64,000 nucleotides of DNA from CAYYNQ01 sp964473105 (GTDB lineage: Bacteria > Sumerlaeota > Sumerlaeia > MVZB01). The notes beneath the pieces were generated by a model, which had not been told where the DNA came from, did not search any database, and was given only the letters and a program-made list of their open reading frames with translations. Shown here piece after piece: positions 25,845 to 36,106 of this stretch. Position numbers and translations under genes: made by a program. Every line of letters begins with the position of its first letter. The first letter of the stretch is position 1. The stretch lies in assembly GCA_964473105.1 (NCBI GenBank), contig CAYYNQ010000105.1:1-64000 (forward strand). The letters are read 5' to 3'.

Positions 25845-26870
25845 GTGAAGGGAACCAGTTCCCGTACTCTCCGTGATCTTGACGAGAGGAGGTTTCTTGC
25901 TGAGATACGAAAACTGTTCCGCAACCAGCCTGTCGAGCCCCAGATCAAGCTGGGCATGGGTGATGATGCGGCCATTCTGGATGCAAATGGCCCGTTGACT
26001 GTCTCGACGGACAGCATGGTGGAAAATGTGCATTTCAAGAATTCCTGGATCGGGGGCCGTGAGCTGGGTGTAAAAGCGATGGCGGTCAACCTTTCAGATC
26101 TCGCAGCGATGGCTGCATTACCTGTTGGAGTCCTGATTGCGCTAAACCTTCCCGCCAGTACACACTTGGAAACCATACGTGATTTTTTTCTCGGTGTACG
26201 GGAAGCCTCACGAAATTATGGCTGTCCGTTGATTGGTGGCGATTTGACACGTTCAGAAATCATGACGATCACGATTACAGTATTGGGCAGGCCGGGGCCA
26301 AGCGGTCGGTTCATCCGAAGGTCTTCCGCGCGGCCAGGACAACAGTTGTTCGTGACGGGTCGGCCGGGATCGGCTGCTGCGGGGCTGAGTGCGGTCAGGA
26401 AACGTGCCCCATTCCCCGGGTTGGTCCGGTGTTTTCTTAAGCCCCGCCCGCGACTGCAAGAGGCTTTGTTGTTGTCGAGGATTTGCCCGGACCTGGCGAT
26501 GATGGACCTCAGCGACGGCTTGTGGGTCAGCTGCCACGAAATTACTGCCGCATCGAATTATGGAATTCGGATCAATGAGGCCTCACTGCCGATCAGTCCG
26601 ACACTGAAAAGAGCCGGGAAGATACTGAGCGAGAACCCAAAGTCATGGGTCGAATATGGGGGCGAGGATTACGAACTGCTTTTCACGACCGAGACGCCAC
26701 TGGATAAATTGAGGAAATCATTCAGGAATGCAGGCTTGAAAACCCCCATTCACGAGATCGGCTGTGTCTTGCCCAAGCCGGGTTTGAGCATTTTTCTGAA
26801 GACAGGGAATATCCAGGAGAAACCGGATGATTTCCTCAAGAAATCCCGGGAAGTATTCCGGCATTTCTAG
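25845..26870 (+). CDS. thiL: Thiamine-monophosphate kinase
   Basis: ThiL phosphorylates thiamine monophosphate to the cofactor thiamine pyrophosphate. 341 residues of the PurM/SelD-like fold: IKLGMGDDAAIL, STDSMVENVHF, KAMAVNLSDLAAMAA, PLIGGDLTRSE, MDLSDGLW and GGEDYELLFT are all present. These residues bind Mg-ATP and thiamine monophosphate. The start is GTG 25845, with GAAGGG upstream. No THI-box riboswitch was recognised in the 184-base leader. Confidence 0.93.
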   Translation: MKGTSSRTLRDLDERRFLAEIRKLFRNQPVEPQIKLGMGDDAAILDANGPLTVSTDSMVENVHFKNSWIGGRELGVKAMAVNLSDLAAMAALPVGVLIALNLPASTHLETIRDFFLGVREASRNYGCPLIGGDLTRSEIMTITITVLGRPGPSGRFIRRSSARPGQQLFVTGRPGSAAAGLSAVRKRAPFPGLVRCFLKPRPRLQEALLLSRICPDLAMMDLSDGLWVSCHEITAASNYGIRINEASLPISPTLKRAGKILSENPKSWVEYGGEDYELLFTTETPLDKLRKSFRNAGLKTPIHEIGCVLPKPGLSIFLKTGNIQEKPDDFLKKSREVFRHF

Positions 26871-27677
26871 CCCCAATGATTCTTATTGTATGGTTCATTA
26901 TCACACCATATATTTTATGACCTGAAATCAGTCACCGACTATTTCTCGGGGTTTTTAGCAGACGAGACCTTGGAAGAGCTAGATCGATTTTTGGGGATGG
27001 ATTCTATCTTCAGGCCCGGTGACATGGCTACATTCATGTAGATCTACCAAGCAATAAAAAATCGGGCATTAATTTCCCGTTTCGTAAAAAGTAAATGTTC
27101 ATGAGTGAGGGATCTGGAACACGTGAATGAACACTAGTTATGCATATTATCATTCAACGCCGTAGTTTTTGAAGATGTCCTGGAATTACGGGGAGATTCG
27201 GTTGAGTGTGGACCCGATTTTGTGTCATACGTGAAAATTATTAGATATTATCGGGAAACATTACAGGTGCATACAGACTCGTATCATGAGATCTTGTGAA
27301 AAAGGATACGGGGATGACCGGATGGATAGTGATGGGTCCAGTGGGGAGATGATAACCGACCGGTGAAAACTGACATAACGGTGAGGTGATGATCGATACG
27401 AATTTAGTAATGGGGATTGGGGTTATCTTCATCCGACATACCCGTATTTCATCCTTGGCCAAACATTCCACATAGGTTGAAAATATTTCTAGGTGTGTAA
27501 GGTGGCGGGCGAGAGTGGCAGCCCCCCATTTACTAGTCCGATCATGATCAAGAGTCCTGGGTATTTTGTTGGACGGAAGAGAATATGGGTGTATTCCGGA
27601 AGATCTGTGGTTAGGATAGAATTGTCTGTCCAGTTTAGCATCTGGATTCAGTTCATTTGGAACCCGTGAGGTGGCTC
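26871..27677. other. Long non-coding region between thiL and pyrC
   Basis: 807 bases without a supported gene. A weak minus-strand hairpin (CGGG/CCCG near 27062-27078) followed by T-rich sequence is the only structure noticed. The 76-codon minus frame at 27241-27471 has no recognisable content and was rejected. Confidence 0.45.
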
Positions 27678-29012
27678 TTGAAAACGCTTATTCGAAACGC
27701 TCGTTGTGTTCTGCCAAGCGGGACGGAGAAAACGGATATTCTTGTTGACGGCGAATTGATTGTCCATGTTGGGGCGCCCGACGGAACCCGTGCGGATGAG
27801 GTGGTTGACGCATCGGGATTGGTTCTGATACCGGGCGTGATTGATGACCAGGTTCATTTTCGTGAGCCTGGCGCGATACACAAGGAAGACCTTCATACAG
27901 GCAGCTTGGCATGCGCGAAAGGTGGGATCACATCATTTCTGGAGATGCCCAATACAAATCCCGAAACGGTGACTCAGGAGCGATTGATCGAGAAACTGGA
28001 GCTGGCCACAGCGAAATGTGCCGTAAATTACGGATTCTATATTGGCGCGACTGCGGAAAACATCGATGAATTAAAAAACGCAGAGCGTACCCCAGGTATC
28101 AAGATATTTGTCGGATCTAGCACAGGGAACTTGCTGGTCGACGATCAGGAGATCCTAGATCGTATCTTTGCGGAAACGGACCTGACTATCTGCGCACATT
28201 GCGAGGATGAATCGACAATATGTGCCAACCGGGCAGCGTTGGGTGAGAGACTCGAGATAGCCGACCACACCCGAATTCGCGATCATCAGGCTGCGATTAT
28301 TGCTACCCGTCGTATTGTCGAACTTGCCCAGGTCCATCAGCATCGGTTCCATGTCCTGCATGTTTCAACCGCAGAGGAGGTGAATTTCCTGAGGGGAGAC
28401 CACGCTGGATTGATCACTGCCGAGGTCTGTCCGCATCACCTGTATTTCACAACGGATGATTATGCCCGGCATGGTTCCCGTATACAGATGAATCCATCGG
28501 TCAAAGGAATAAAGGATGTGGAAGCCCTTTGGGAAGGTCTGATAGACGAGACGATTCAGGTTGTTGCAACCGACCATGCGCCGCATACGATCGAGGAAAA
28601 GCAGATGCCCTATCCGGACTCACCTTCTGGAGTTCCGGCCGTGGAAAACTCGCTGGCCTTGATGCTTGATGCCGTTCATCGTGGGCGAGTGGAACTTGAG
28701 CAGGTCGTGCAGCGGATGTGTTTCGCCCCGGCCCGGGTATGGGATATTATGAACAAGGGCAGGATCGAGGAGGGCTATGATGCAGATCTTGTCTTGATAG
28801 ATCCTGAACTGAAACAGACTGTGCTTGATGAGCATCAAGTCACGAAGTCGGGATGGAGTCCATGGCATGGAATGGAGCTAACCGGCTGGCCGGTACGGAC
28901 CTGGGTTATGGGGAGGACGGTTTTTGCGAACGGAAAATTGGATGCGGCGGTACGTGGTCGGGAAGTGGTGTTTGATCATGAACGGGGAGGTTATTGGGGG
29001 GTTCAGTTGTAG
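27678..29012 (+). CDS. pyrC: Dihydroorotase (class I)
   Basis: Zinc amidohydrolase that cyclises carbamoyl-aspartate to dihydroorotate in pyrimidine synthesis. 444 residues. The metal site segments are [11 protein letters not shown] (55-65), [18 protein letters not shown] and ATDHAPH. The first His of the usual HxH pair is Gln58 (Q-V-H). As I recall, the same [10 protein letters not shown] form occurs in dihydroorotases of Bacteroidota and relatives, so it is a lineage variant rather than damage. The start is TTG 27678, with GAGGTGG just upstream; the longer TTG at 27657 lacks a ribosome-binding site. Confidence 0.88.
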   Translation: MKTLIRNARCVLPSGTEKTDILVDGELIVHVGAPDGTRADEVVDASGLVLIPGVIDDQVHFREPGAIHKEDLHTGSLACAKGGITSFLEMPNTNPETVTQERLIEKLELATAKCAVNYGFYIGATAENIDELKNAERTPGIKIFVGSSTGNLLVDDQEILDRIFAETDLTICAHCEDESTICANRAALGERLEIADHTRIRDHQAAIIATRRIVELAQVHQHRFHVLHVSTAEEVNFLRGDHAGLITAEVCPHHLYFTTDDYARHGSRIQMNPSVKGIKDVEALWEGLIDETIQVVATDHAPHTIEEKQMPYPDSPSGVPAVENSLALMLDAVHRGRVELEQVVQRMCFAPARVWDIMNKGRIEEGYDADLVLIDPELKQTVLDEHQVTKSGWSPWHGMELTGWPVRTWVMGRTVFANGKLDAAVRGREVVFDHERGGYWGVQL

Positions 29013-29117
29013 CCTTCTGTGTTGCCTGTAGCGTAGCCGGGGCTTGCCAAATAATCTTGATCCCAGTCTGGGTTAAGGTGAGACAACATTGCCGGGCAGG
29101 ATCGAGCAAAGCAGACC

Positions 29118-30923
29118 CTATTCCCCGCTCTTCAAGACCGCCATAAAGGCTTCCTGTGGGATCTCGACCCGCCCGATCTGGCGCATGCGTTTCTTGCCTT
29201 CCTTCTGCTTCTCAAGAAGTTTCCGCTTGCGTGTGATATCACCACCGTAACATTTGGCCGTCACATTTTTACGTAGTGCCTTGACTGTTTCCCGTGCAAT
29301 GATTTTCCCACCGATTGCGGCCTGGATTGCCACCTCATACTGCTGGCGATGGACTACATCCTTCAGGCGTTTGCAGAGTTCACGTCCTCGGAATTGTGCA
29401 TCCTCGCGACGCACGAGTATTGAGAGTGCATCGACTGAATCACCGTTGATTAGGACGTCGAGCTTGGCTAGGTTCACTGGCTCGTAATCGCTAAATTCGT
29501 AATCAAATGATGCATAACCTCGTGTCGCCGATTTGAGCTTGTCGTAAAAATCGAATATAATTTCCGCAAGTGGTAGTTCATAGGTCAGCATCACCCGCTC
29601 CGGACCTATATACTGCATGCCCTTCTGCTTACCGCGCTTGTCCTGAACAAGCGTCATCAACGGGCCGACATATTCGGATGGCAACAGAAAGCGTCCTTCA
29701 ACACACGGTTCTTCAGTTTTCTCCAGTCGTGTTGGGTCGGGCAGTTCGGAGGGCTTGTGGACCATGATCTTATCCCCGGTGGTTGACTCGGCTCGATAGA
29801 CCACAGTTGGACAGGTCATGACGAGGTCAAGGTCGTATTCGCGTTCGAGTCGTTCCTGAATAATTTCCATGTGTAGCATGCCGAGGAATCCGCAGCGGAA
29901 TCCGAATCCGAGGGCATCGCTCATCTCGCGTTGGGCCTCGAATGCGGCATCGTTGAGGCTGACCTTCTCAACCGCGCGTACAAGATCCTCGAAATCATCA
30001 GTGCTTGTAGGGTACAAGCCGGCGAAAACGAAGTTCTTGTTGTCACGGTAGCCAGCCAGAGGGTTATTGGCGGGTCGTGATGCGAGTGTCACGGTATCAC
30101 CCACTTTGACGCTGTGGATATCTTTGACCGAGCCAACCAGATATCCTACCTCGCCGGGCCCCAACCGGTTAAGCGGCTGCATCCGCGGTGAGAAACAGCC
30201 GACTTCGGTGATTTCATAATCACGTCCGGTTTCCATAAACCGCATTTTATCGCCCCTATTCAGGGCACCTTCGAAGACGCGGACGTAGGTCACAGCACCG
30301 CGGAAATTATCATAGGCAGAATCAAATATGAGGGCACGACTGTGTTCTGATTGATAGAACTCGGGTGGTGGGATTTTGCGAACAATTTCCTCCAACACCG
30401 CCCTGACTCCTTTACCAGTCTTGGCGCTGGTCAATAAGGCATCTTTGGCATCGAGACCCACCGCTTCCTCGACCTGAGCCTTCATGGTTTCCACGTCCGC
30501 ATTAGGCAGGTCGATTTTGTTGATAACGGGAATGATCTCAAGGTTCCCGTCGATTGCAAGATAGGCGTTGGCGATGGTTTGGGCCTCGACACCTTGGACT
30601 GCGTCGATCAGCAGAAGTACGCCTTCACAAGCGGCTAGGCTGCGGCTGACCTCGTAGCTGAAATCCACATGGCCGGGGGTATCGATCATATTCAGTTGGT
30701 ATTCCAGTCCGTCCGATGCTTTGTAGATCAGCCTGACGGCTTGGGCCTTGATGGTAATCCCACGTTCGCGTTCCAGTTCCATGGAGTCCAGGAGTTGTTC
30801 GCGCATGTCACGTTTCTCAACGGTACCGGTCTGTAGCATCAACTGGTCGGCAAGGGTTGATTTCCCGTGGTCGATATGGGCGATGATACAGAAGTTGCGT
30901 ATGCGCTCGAGTGGAATACTCAT
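29118..30923 (-). CDS. lepA: Elongation factor 4
   Basis: LepA/EF4 is a ribosome-associated GTPase that back-translocates or helps remodel stalled ribosomes. 601 residues. The G1 region is [17 protein letters not shown]3 is DTPGHVDF and G4 is NKIDLP. The C-terminal LepA-specific domain includes [20 protein letters not shown] and [16 protein letters not shown]. Start 30923 gives the standard [14 protein letters not shown]-terminus; the upstream extension to 31082 adds 53 atypical residues. No strong ribosome-binding site is seen. Confidence 0.96.
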   Translation of the reverse strand: MSIPLERIRNFCIIAHIDHGKSTLADQLMLQTGTVEKRDMREQLLDSMELERERGITIKAQAVRLIYKASDGLEYQLNMIDTPGHVDFSYEVSRSLAACEGVLLLIDAVQGVEAQTIANAYLAIDGNLEIIPVINKIDLPNADVETMKAQVEEAVGLDAKDALLTSAKTGKGVRAVLEEIVRKIPPPEFYQSEHSRALIFDSAYDNFRGAVTYVRVFEGALNRGDKMRFMETGRDYEITEVGCFSPRMQPLNRLGPGEVGYLVGSVKDIHSVKVGDTVTLASRPANNPLAGYRDNKNFVFAGLYPTSTDDFEDLVRAVEKVSLNDAAFEAQREMSDALGFGFRCGFLGMLHMEIIQERLEREYDLDLVMTCPTVVYRAESTTGDKIMVHKPSELPDPTRLEKTEEPCVEGRFLLPSEYVGPLMTLVQDKRGKQKGMQYIGPERVMLTYELPLAEIIFDFYDKLKSATRGYASFDYEFSDYEPVNLAKLDVLINGDSVDALSILVRREDAQFRGRELCKRLKDVVHRQQYEVAIQAAIGGKIIARETVKALRKNVTAKCYGGDITRKRKLLEKQKEGKKRMRQIGRVEIPQEAFMAVLKSGE

Positions 30924-31604
30924 GGGTGTCTGGATATGGCCTGTTTCAGTGGATTTCGAGGTAACCGGCAAATGACGGAAGCCGGGACAAGGAACCTTTC
31001 TAGCGAATCTGGCATGACTCTGCCACCCGGAACTGAGGGGTTGGGTGAACAATCCGAGTCTCTTCTCCCTGGTTGAGTCCATTCCAATTCAACTTGGAAT
31101 GGGCCCAACCGGCTTTCCGGGACCTGATGGACATCGGCGTCACCAACAAGGCTTCAGCCGCCCGGGATCATTTTGGAAATCGACCTGATTTCGGCGGATA
31201 TACCAGTCGGGAGGACATTCCCCCCGGGTCCATTGGGGCATTGTTGAATATTCCCATCAAGGAATCTGCCGTTTCTCTCTCGGTCTTTGTCGATATTCTA
31301 TCGGGTTATGGGGGGATCGATCGGCCGTGAAAACGGACAAATTCACCTGCCTAACAGCGTTTTTACATCATGCAATCAACCGTATTTTTGTTCTTTTTCG
31401 GTTGGATCGCCAGCGTCACGCGTGCTTTTTATATTTCACTTAATTTCGTCAGAATGAATCCCGATCAGATGTAAGGGTTATGATTGTAAGGGGGATTTTT
31501 CAGGATAAACCCAAGATCGATTTGTAAGATGACTAAGGTTACAAAAATATCTAGTCAATCATGTCCCTCATGGTTAAAATCCCCACTTAATACGATCACA
31601 ACTA
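30924..31604. other. Divergent intergenic region lepA / DUF3047 gene
   Basis: 681 bases. It contains a perfect 9-bp inverted repeat (31079-31102) upstream of lepA. An 85-codon plus-strand frame (31073-31330) crosses that repeat and has no recognisable content. No gene called. Confidence 0.45.
31079..31102. repeat. Perfect 9-bp inverted repeat
   Basis: CCATTCCAA - TTCAAC - TTGGAATGG. No T-run follows on either strand, so an operator or RNA hairpin in the lepA leader is more likely than a terminator. Confidence 0.8.
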
Positions 31605-32327
31605 ATGGGACAGTCAAACACCATAAAATCCATATTTTTTGTCACTTTCGCATCCTTCCCCCTTTTATTGGTTTTTTGTGGCTCTTCTGCAACAGGCGGG
31701 GAACCCTCGTATATTGGAATGGATTTTTCAGTCGATACGCCCGCAAATCTGGAGTATATGGAACTGAAGGGTGACACAGAGTATTTTATCAGGCGCGGTT
31801 ATGGAGAACCCTACCTAGAGGCCCGTGCGAACAGCAGCGCATCGGGGATTGGTCTTAAGCAGAAGATCAACCTGGAAGAAACACCCTGGATGAGTTGGAC
31901 CTGGAAGGTCGATAAGCCACTTTTGAAAATCGATGAACGCACCCGTGAGGGCCATGATTTTCCGGCCCGGGTGTTTGTCGTTGCCAGTACTGGCCCATTT
32001 CCTTGGCAGCGAATCGCGTTGAACTATACGTGGGGTACGGCCGCGAAAAAAGGTGATCACTGGGTCAGTCCGCGCAGCAAGACAGCTCATGATATCATCA
32101 TCGATGATGCTACGACCCCCTTGGGTCAGTGGGTGACCAATCAGCGCAATGTTCGCGAGGATTTCATGAAGTTTTTCGGCAGGGATATCAGGAAAGCCAG
32201 TGCAATTGCAGTCATGACGGATGGAGACAACACCGGTCAGACCCCTGTGGCGGGTTATCGACGTGTTGTCTTCAGCGCAGGGAAGGAAGATGAAAAACCC
32301 AGTGACACAGTTGGTTCAAAAGAATAA
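31605..32327 (+). CDS. DUF3047 family exported protein
   Basis: 240 residues. The N-terminal hydrophobic signal (about FFVTFASFPLLLVFCGSSA) suggests export, possibly through a lipoprotein-like cysteine. The mature part follows the DUF3047 pattern: SWTWKVDKPLL, DFPARVFVV, LNYTWG, GQWVTNQRNVREDF, and near the end AIAVMTDGDNTG. The function of the family is unknown; it is a beta-rich periplasmic protein. No convincing ribosome-binding site precedes ATG 31605. Confidence 0.82.
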   Translation: MGQSNTIKSIFFVTFASFPLLLVFCGSSATGGEPSYIGMDFSVDTPANLEYMELKGDTEYFIRRGYGEPYLEARANSSASGIGLKQKINLEETPWMSWTWKVDKPLLKIDERTREGHDFPARVFVVASTGPFPWQRIALNYTWGTAAKKGDHWVSPRSKTAHDIIIDDATTPLGQWVTNQRNVREDFMKFFGRDIRKASAIAVMTDGDNTGQTPVAGYRRVVFSAGKEDEKPSDTVGSKE

Positions 32328-32650
32328 GTTTGCTGTCGCGACTGGACAATCAGGCCGTGCAAAAGGACCGTAATATTTCAAGACCTCATCGTAAGGTCAC
32401 ATGCGGAAGCCAATACACCGGTTGATCTTCAGAAATGTCCCCAGCATGGGAAAAATCCGAACCCTCTGTTCTTCAACGCCGCCAACTTGTGCGTTACCCG
32501 GATTGCTGTTAGGGAAACTCCCGCTTGACTTAGTGTTTCGGATGAATCACTTTGGGTGCCTGTAAAGCCCTCATGCTGTCTGGGTGTTGGATTTGTGGTG
32601 CCGTGAGTGGGGTCATCCGACCAAGCAGGGGGCGATTCTGAATATGGAAT
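32328..32650. other. Leader region of frdABCD
   Basis: 323 bases upstream of fumarate reductase. A TTGACT box near 32525 is the best -35-like element, but no good -10 is paired with it. No FNR-type TTGAT-N4-ATCAA palindrome was recognised. No gene seen. Confidence 0.4.
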
Positions 32651-34417
32651 ATGCCGATGGATTTTTTGAGTCATGATATCCTGATTGTGGGGGGTGGCGG
32701 GGCTGGCCTGCGGGCGGCTATCGCGATAGGTGAGGAAAATCCCAATCTCAGCGTTGGGGTCGTCTCGAAACTCTACCCGATGAGGTCGCATACAGTCGCG
32801 GCTGAAGGCGGGGCGGCTGCGGTTATCAAACCCAAGGACAGCATTGAAAACCATATCTATGACACCATTTCGGGTGCGGATTGGCTGGCCGATCAAGATG
32901 CCGTAGAGATGTTCGTTAACGCAGCGCCGAAGGAAATGATTCAATTAGAACACTGGGGCTGTCCCTGGAGCCGTGAACCCGATGGTTCGGTTGCTGTACG
33001 TCCCTTTGGCGGGATGAAGATCGAACGTACCTGGTATGCGGCCGACAAGACCGGCTTCCACATGTTGCATTCACTGTTCCAGACTGTCCTGAAGTATGAC
33101 AACATCACGCGTTACGACGAATGGTTTGCCACAAAACTTCTCGTGCACGACGGGCGTTGCCAGGGAGTGGTGGCATTGGAACTACGTAGTGGTCAGGTCC
33201 GGGCAATCGCCGGTAAGGGGACAATCCTGTGTACCGGCGGGGCTGGGCGCATATTCCCTTTTACAACCAACGCAGCGGTCAAGACGGGCGATGGTATGGC
33301 ACTTGCTTATCGTGCCGGGGTCCCGCTAAAGGATATGGAGTTCGTCCAGTATCACCCGACCGGATTGCCGGGTACGGGTATCTTGATCACCGAAGCCTCG
33401 CGTGGCGAAGGCGGGATTCTACTCAACAAAGCGGGATACCGCTACCTTCAGGACTACGAACTGGGTTCGCCGCTGGATGTTAGTCATGCGAATCATCCCC
33501 AGAAGCGGACGATGGAGTTGGGACCACGAGACCGTCTGTCGCAGGCCTTCGAGAAGGAACGTCAGAAAGGTACTACCCTCGAAGGGTCCTACGGGCATTA
33601 TGTATACCTCGACATCCGCCATATGGGTGAGAAGAAGATCGATAAGAAGCTGCCTTTTGTGCGTGAATTATGCCGTAATTATGCAGGTATCGACCCGGTG
33701 CACGAGATGATACCCGTACGGCCGGTTGTGCATTATGTGATGGGTGGCGTGCACACGAACATCGAGGGTGAGACACCGTTGCCAGGGCTGTTTGCCGCGG
33801 GTGAGTGTGCGTGCGTGAGTATCAATGGAGCTAACCGGCTGGGTTCGAACTCGTTGACGGAGTTGCTGGTTTTCGGCGCGCGTTCCGCGAGGGCTGCCGT
33901 CCGGTTCGGCGATGGTTTGGAGAGCCCTGACGTTAGGGCTCTGACCTTGCAGGCCGATCAGGAACAGCAGCGTATTCGGAAACAATTCTTCGAGTCTCGT
34001 GGTGGTGGTGAGTCGATCGCGGGATTGCGAGTTGAACTGACTGGTGCAATGGAGGCTGGGGCAGGTATTTATCGTGACGAGCAGTCGCTGCGTGCGTCCT
34101 GCGGAAAGATTCGTGAGTTGAAGGAGCGTTTCTCTAGGATCGAACTGACTGATCGCAGCCTGACGTTCAACACGGAATTGACATCGGCACTCGAGCTTGA
34201 ATATATGCTGGACGTTGCCGAGGCGCTGGCCCATAGTGCACTGGCGCGCAGGGAATCGCGTGGCTCGCACCAGCGGATCGATTATCCCGGCCGCGACGAT
34301 GACCGGTTCCTAAGGCATTCATTGGCATACCGAAGCGACGGCGATCCGCGCATCGAATATCAGGACGTGGTCATTACGAAATGGCCTCCGGGAAAACGTG
34401 ATTATGGCAACAAGTGA
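32651..34417 (+). CDS. frdA: Fumarate reductase flavoprotein subunit
   Basis: Catalytic subunit reducing fumarate to succinate with electrons from quinol. 588 residues. The FAD-binding motif is [13 protein letters not shown] (11-23). The covalent-FAD histidine is His47 in [11 protein letters not shown]. The active-site segments are [26 protein letters not shown] and VHYVMGGV. Many stretches (LWGCPWSR-like, [35 protein letters not shown]) are very close to E. coli FrdA as I remember it, closer than to typical SdhA. It starts the overlapping frdABCD operon. The start has no strong ribosome-binding site. Confidence 0.95.
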   Translation: MPMDFLSHDILIVGGGGAGLRAAIAIGEENPNLSVGVVSKLYPMRSHTVAAEGGAAAVIKPKDSIENHIYDTISGADWLADQDAVEMFVNAAPKEMIQLEHWGCPWSREPDGSVAVRPFGGMKIERTWYAADKTGFHMLHSLFQTVLKYDNITRYDEWFATKLLVHDGRCQGVVALELRSGQVRAIAGKGTILCTGGAGRIFPFTTNAAVKTGDGMALAYRAGVPLKDMEFVQYHPTGLPGTGILITEASRGEGGILLNKAGYRYLQDYELGSPLDVSHANHPQKRTMELGPRDRLSQAFEKERQKGTTLEGSYGHYVYLDIRHMGEKKIDKKLPFVRELCRNYAGIDPVHEMIPVRPVVHYVMGGVHTNIEGETPLPGLFAAGECACVSINGANRLGSNSLTELLVFGARSARAAVRFGDGLESPDVRALTLQADQEQQRIRKQFFESRGGGESIAGLRVELTGAMEAGAGIYRDEQSLRASCGKIRELKERFSRIELTDRSLTFNTELTSALELEYMLDVAEALAHSALARRESRGSHQRIDYPGRDDDRFLRHSLAYRSDGDPRIEYQDVVITKWPPGKRDYGNK

Positions 34418-35174
34418 TACATTACCATCCTCCGGACAGACGATAGGTCTGGATGTGTTCCGTTACCGCCCCGAGGAAGGGGAAGGGCCCACTTTGCAGC
34501 ATTATGAGGTTCCATACCGCGAGGACTGGGTGGTATTGGATGCATTAAACCATGTGAAAGATGAGATCGATGGGACACTCAGCTTTCGGTGGTCGTGCCG
34601 GATGGGTGTTTGCGGTAGTTGTGGAATGATGGTGAACGGTGAGCCAAAACTGACCTGTGCGGCGTTCCTGCGTGACTATTACCCGGAACCAGTCCGAGTA
34701 GAACCGCTGAATTATTTTCCCGTTATTCGCGACTTGGTGATCAATATGGATGATTTCCTAGGCAAGCTGGACGAGGTCAAGGCTTGGCTGATCCCAGAGG
34801 AAACGAAACCGGTTTCCGAGGGCGAGTATAAGCAGTCTCCTGCCGAACTGGCCCGATACAAGCAATTCAGCATGTGTATCAATTGCATGTTGTGTTACTC
34901 GGCTTGCCCGGTCTACGGCCAGCACCAGGACTTCATTGGCCCGGCCGCAATTGCACTCGCGCAGCGCTATAATCTCGACTCGCGCGACGGTGCGTCGGAC
35001 GAACGGGCAGAGGCGATTTTCAGCCATGAAGGGATCTGGGAATGCACCTTTGTCGGAGAGTGTACACGAGTCTGTCCGAAAAATGTGGATCCGGCCGGTG
35101 CGATACAGCAGGCAAAGATTGCAGCAACAAACGACTGGTACAAGTCGGTGTTACTTCCGTGGGGGAAACGATGA
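34404..35174 (+). CDS. frdB: Fumarate reductase iron-sulfur subunit
   Basis: 256 residues. It carries electrons from the membrane quinol site to FrdA. The [2Fe-2S] ligands are in [16 protein letters not shown]. The [4Fe-4S] and [3Fe-4S] ligands are in [15 protein letters not shown] and [17 protein letters not shown]. All expected Cys are present, and the order is standard for FrdB/SdhB. It overlaps the end of frdA by 14 bases; ATG 34404 is preferred over GTG 34398, but either is possible. Its stop overlaps frdC as ATGA. Confidence 0.95.
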   Translation: MATSDTLPSSGQTIGLDVFRYRPEEGEGPTLQHYEVPYREDWVVLDALNHVKDEIDGTLSFRWSCRMGVCGSCGMMVNGEPKLTCAAFLRDYYPEPVRVEPLNYFPVIRDLVINMDDFLGKLDEVKAWLIPEETKPVSEGEYKQSPAELARYKQFSMCINCMLCYSACPVYGQHQDFIGPAAIALAQRYNLDSRDGASDERAEAIFSHEGIWECTFVGECTRVCPKNVDPAGAIQQAKIAATNDWYKSVLLPWGKR

Positions 35175-35590
35175 GGAGTCGGCAGCAGGCAGTAACGGCA
35201 GGGTCGGAAACCCGGGAGTATATCCGTCCGATGCCCGGTGGCTGGTGGATGAAGAAGAAGACCTACTTGGCGTTCATGGCCCGTGAATTGACGAGCCTTT
35301 TTGTGGGTGGGTATGCGCTGTTTCTGTTGTTACTGGCCTCGCGGCGGCATGATACGGATTTGTTCGCGGCTCTACTGGACAATACGTTTTTGACGGTAAT
35401 GCAGATTGTCGCCCTGCCGATGGTATTATATCACACGATCACCTGGTTCAACCTGACGCCGAAGGCAATGGTTGTGTGGCGGGGTGAAGAGAAGGTCAGT
35501 CCGTTTCTGATCGCGGGGGTCAACTATATCGCATGGGTTGTGGTTTCCGTCGTTGTTGTGTTCATTGTGTCGAGGTACAAACAGGGGTGA
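35171..35590 (+). CDS. frdC: Fumarate reductase membrane subunit C
   Basis: 139 residues with three transmembrane helices. The N-terminus carries [20 protein letters not shown], the hallmark of FrdC of the E. coli type, followed by helices near 55-70, 85-105 and 120-135. With FrdD it anchors FrdAB and binds menaquinol. No pair of conserved heme-ligating His as in SdhC-type anchors is evident, consistent with a heme-free (type D) anchor. ATG 35171 overlaps the frdB stop. Confidence 0.9.
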   Translation: MRSRQQAVTAGSETREYIRPMPGGWWMKKKTYLAFMARELTSLFVGGYALFLLLLASRRHDTDLFAALLDNTFLTVMQIVALPMVLYHTITWFNLTPKAMVVWRGEEKVSPFLIAGVNYIAWVVVSVVVVFIVSRYKQG

Positions 35591-35594
35591 GATC

Positions 35595-35930
35595 ATGGTA
35601 AGGTCAAACGAGCCCATCTGGTGGTCTTTATTCTCTGCGGGGGGCGTTGTGGCGGCGTTTCTAATTCCTGTGGGTATCCTTATAACCGGGATCCTGTTGC
35701 CGGCGGGATGGATCTCACCGGAGGAGTTACGTGGGTTTTTCGGGCACTTACTGACGCGACTGGTTTTGCTGGTATTGATCTCGCTGCCGTTGTTTCACTG
35801 GGCACATAGATTCCGGTATGTGCTGGCAGATCTGGGCCTGAAGGGTATTCCGGTTTTACTGGCGGTTATTTGTTACGGCGCGGCAATTTTGGGTACATTT
35901 CTGGCAGCGTATCATCTTCTGTTTTCCTGA
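35595..35930 (+). CDS. frdD: Fumarate reductase membrane subunit D
   Basis: 111 residues with three transmembrane helices. The N-terminus NEPIWWSLFSAGGVVAAFL and the segment PLFHWAHRFRYVLADLG are typical of FrdD. Together with FrdC it forms the quinol-oxidising membrane anchor. ATG 35595 lies 4 bases after the frdC stop and AGGGGTGAG serves as its ribosome-binding site. Upstream in-frame codons overlapping frdC were excluded. Confidence 0.9.
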   Translation: MVRSNEPIWWSLFSAGGVVAAFLIPVGILITGILLPAGWISPEELRGFFGHLLTRLVLLVLISLPLFHWAHRFRYVLADLGLKGIPVLLAVICYGAAILGTFLAAYHLLFS

Positions 35931-36106
35931 TATAACCTGAAATCCATGTCGGCGTGATGGTTCTCGTGTCTTCTCGTGGACCGGTGTGCGGTATGCATCC
36001 TAGTCCATCCCCTATGTGGGTTCATATTCCAAGCTTTTCGGAACATTCCCATCAAGTCCTTGTTTTACAAAAAATGAACGGGTCTTCACATGGGTGAAGA
36101 AGCGGA

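Noticed and set aside
27241..27471. 76-codon minus-strand frame between thiL and pyrC
   Set aside because: No ribosome-binding site, no family, isolated; judged non-coding.
31073..31330. 85-codon plus-strand frame upstream of the DUF3047 gene
   Set aside because: Begins inside the inverted repeat and has no ribosome-binding site or recognisable content.
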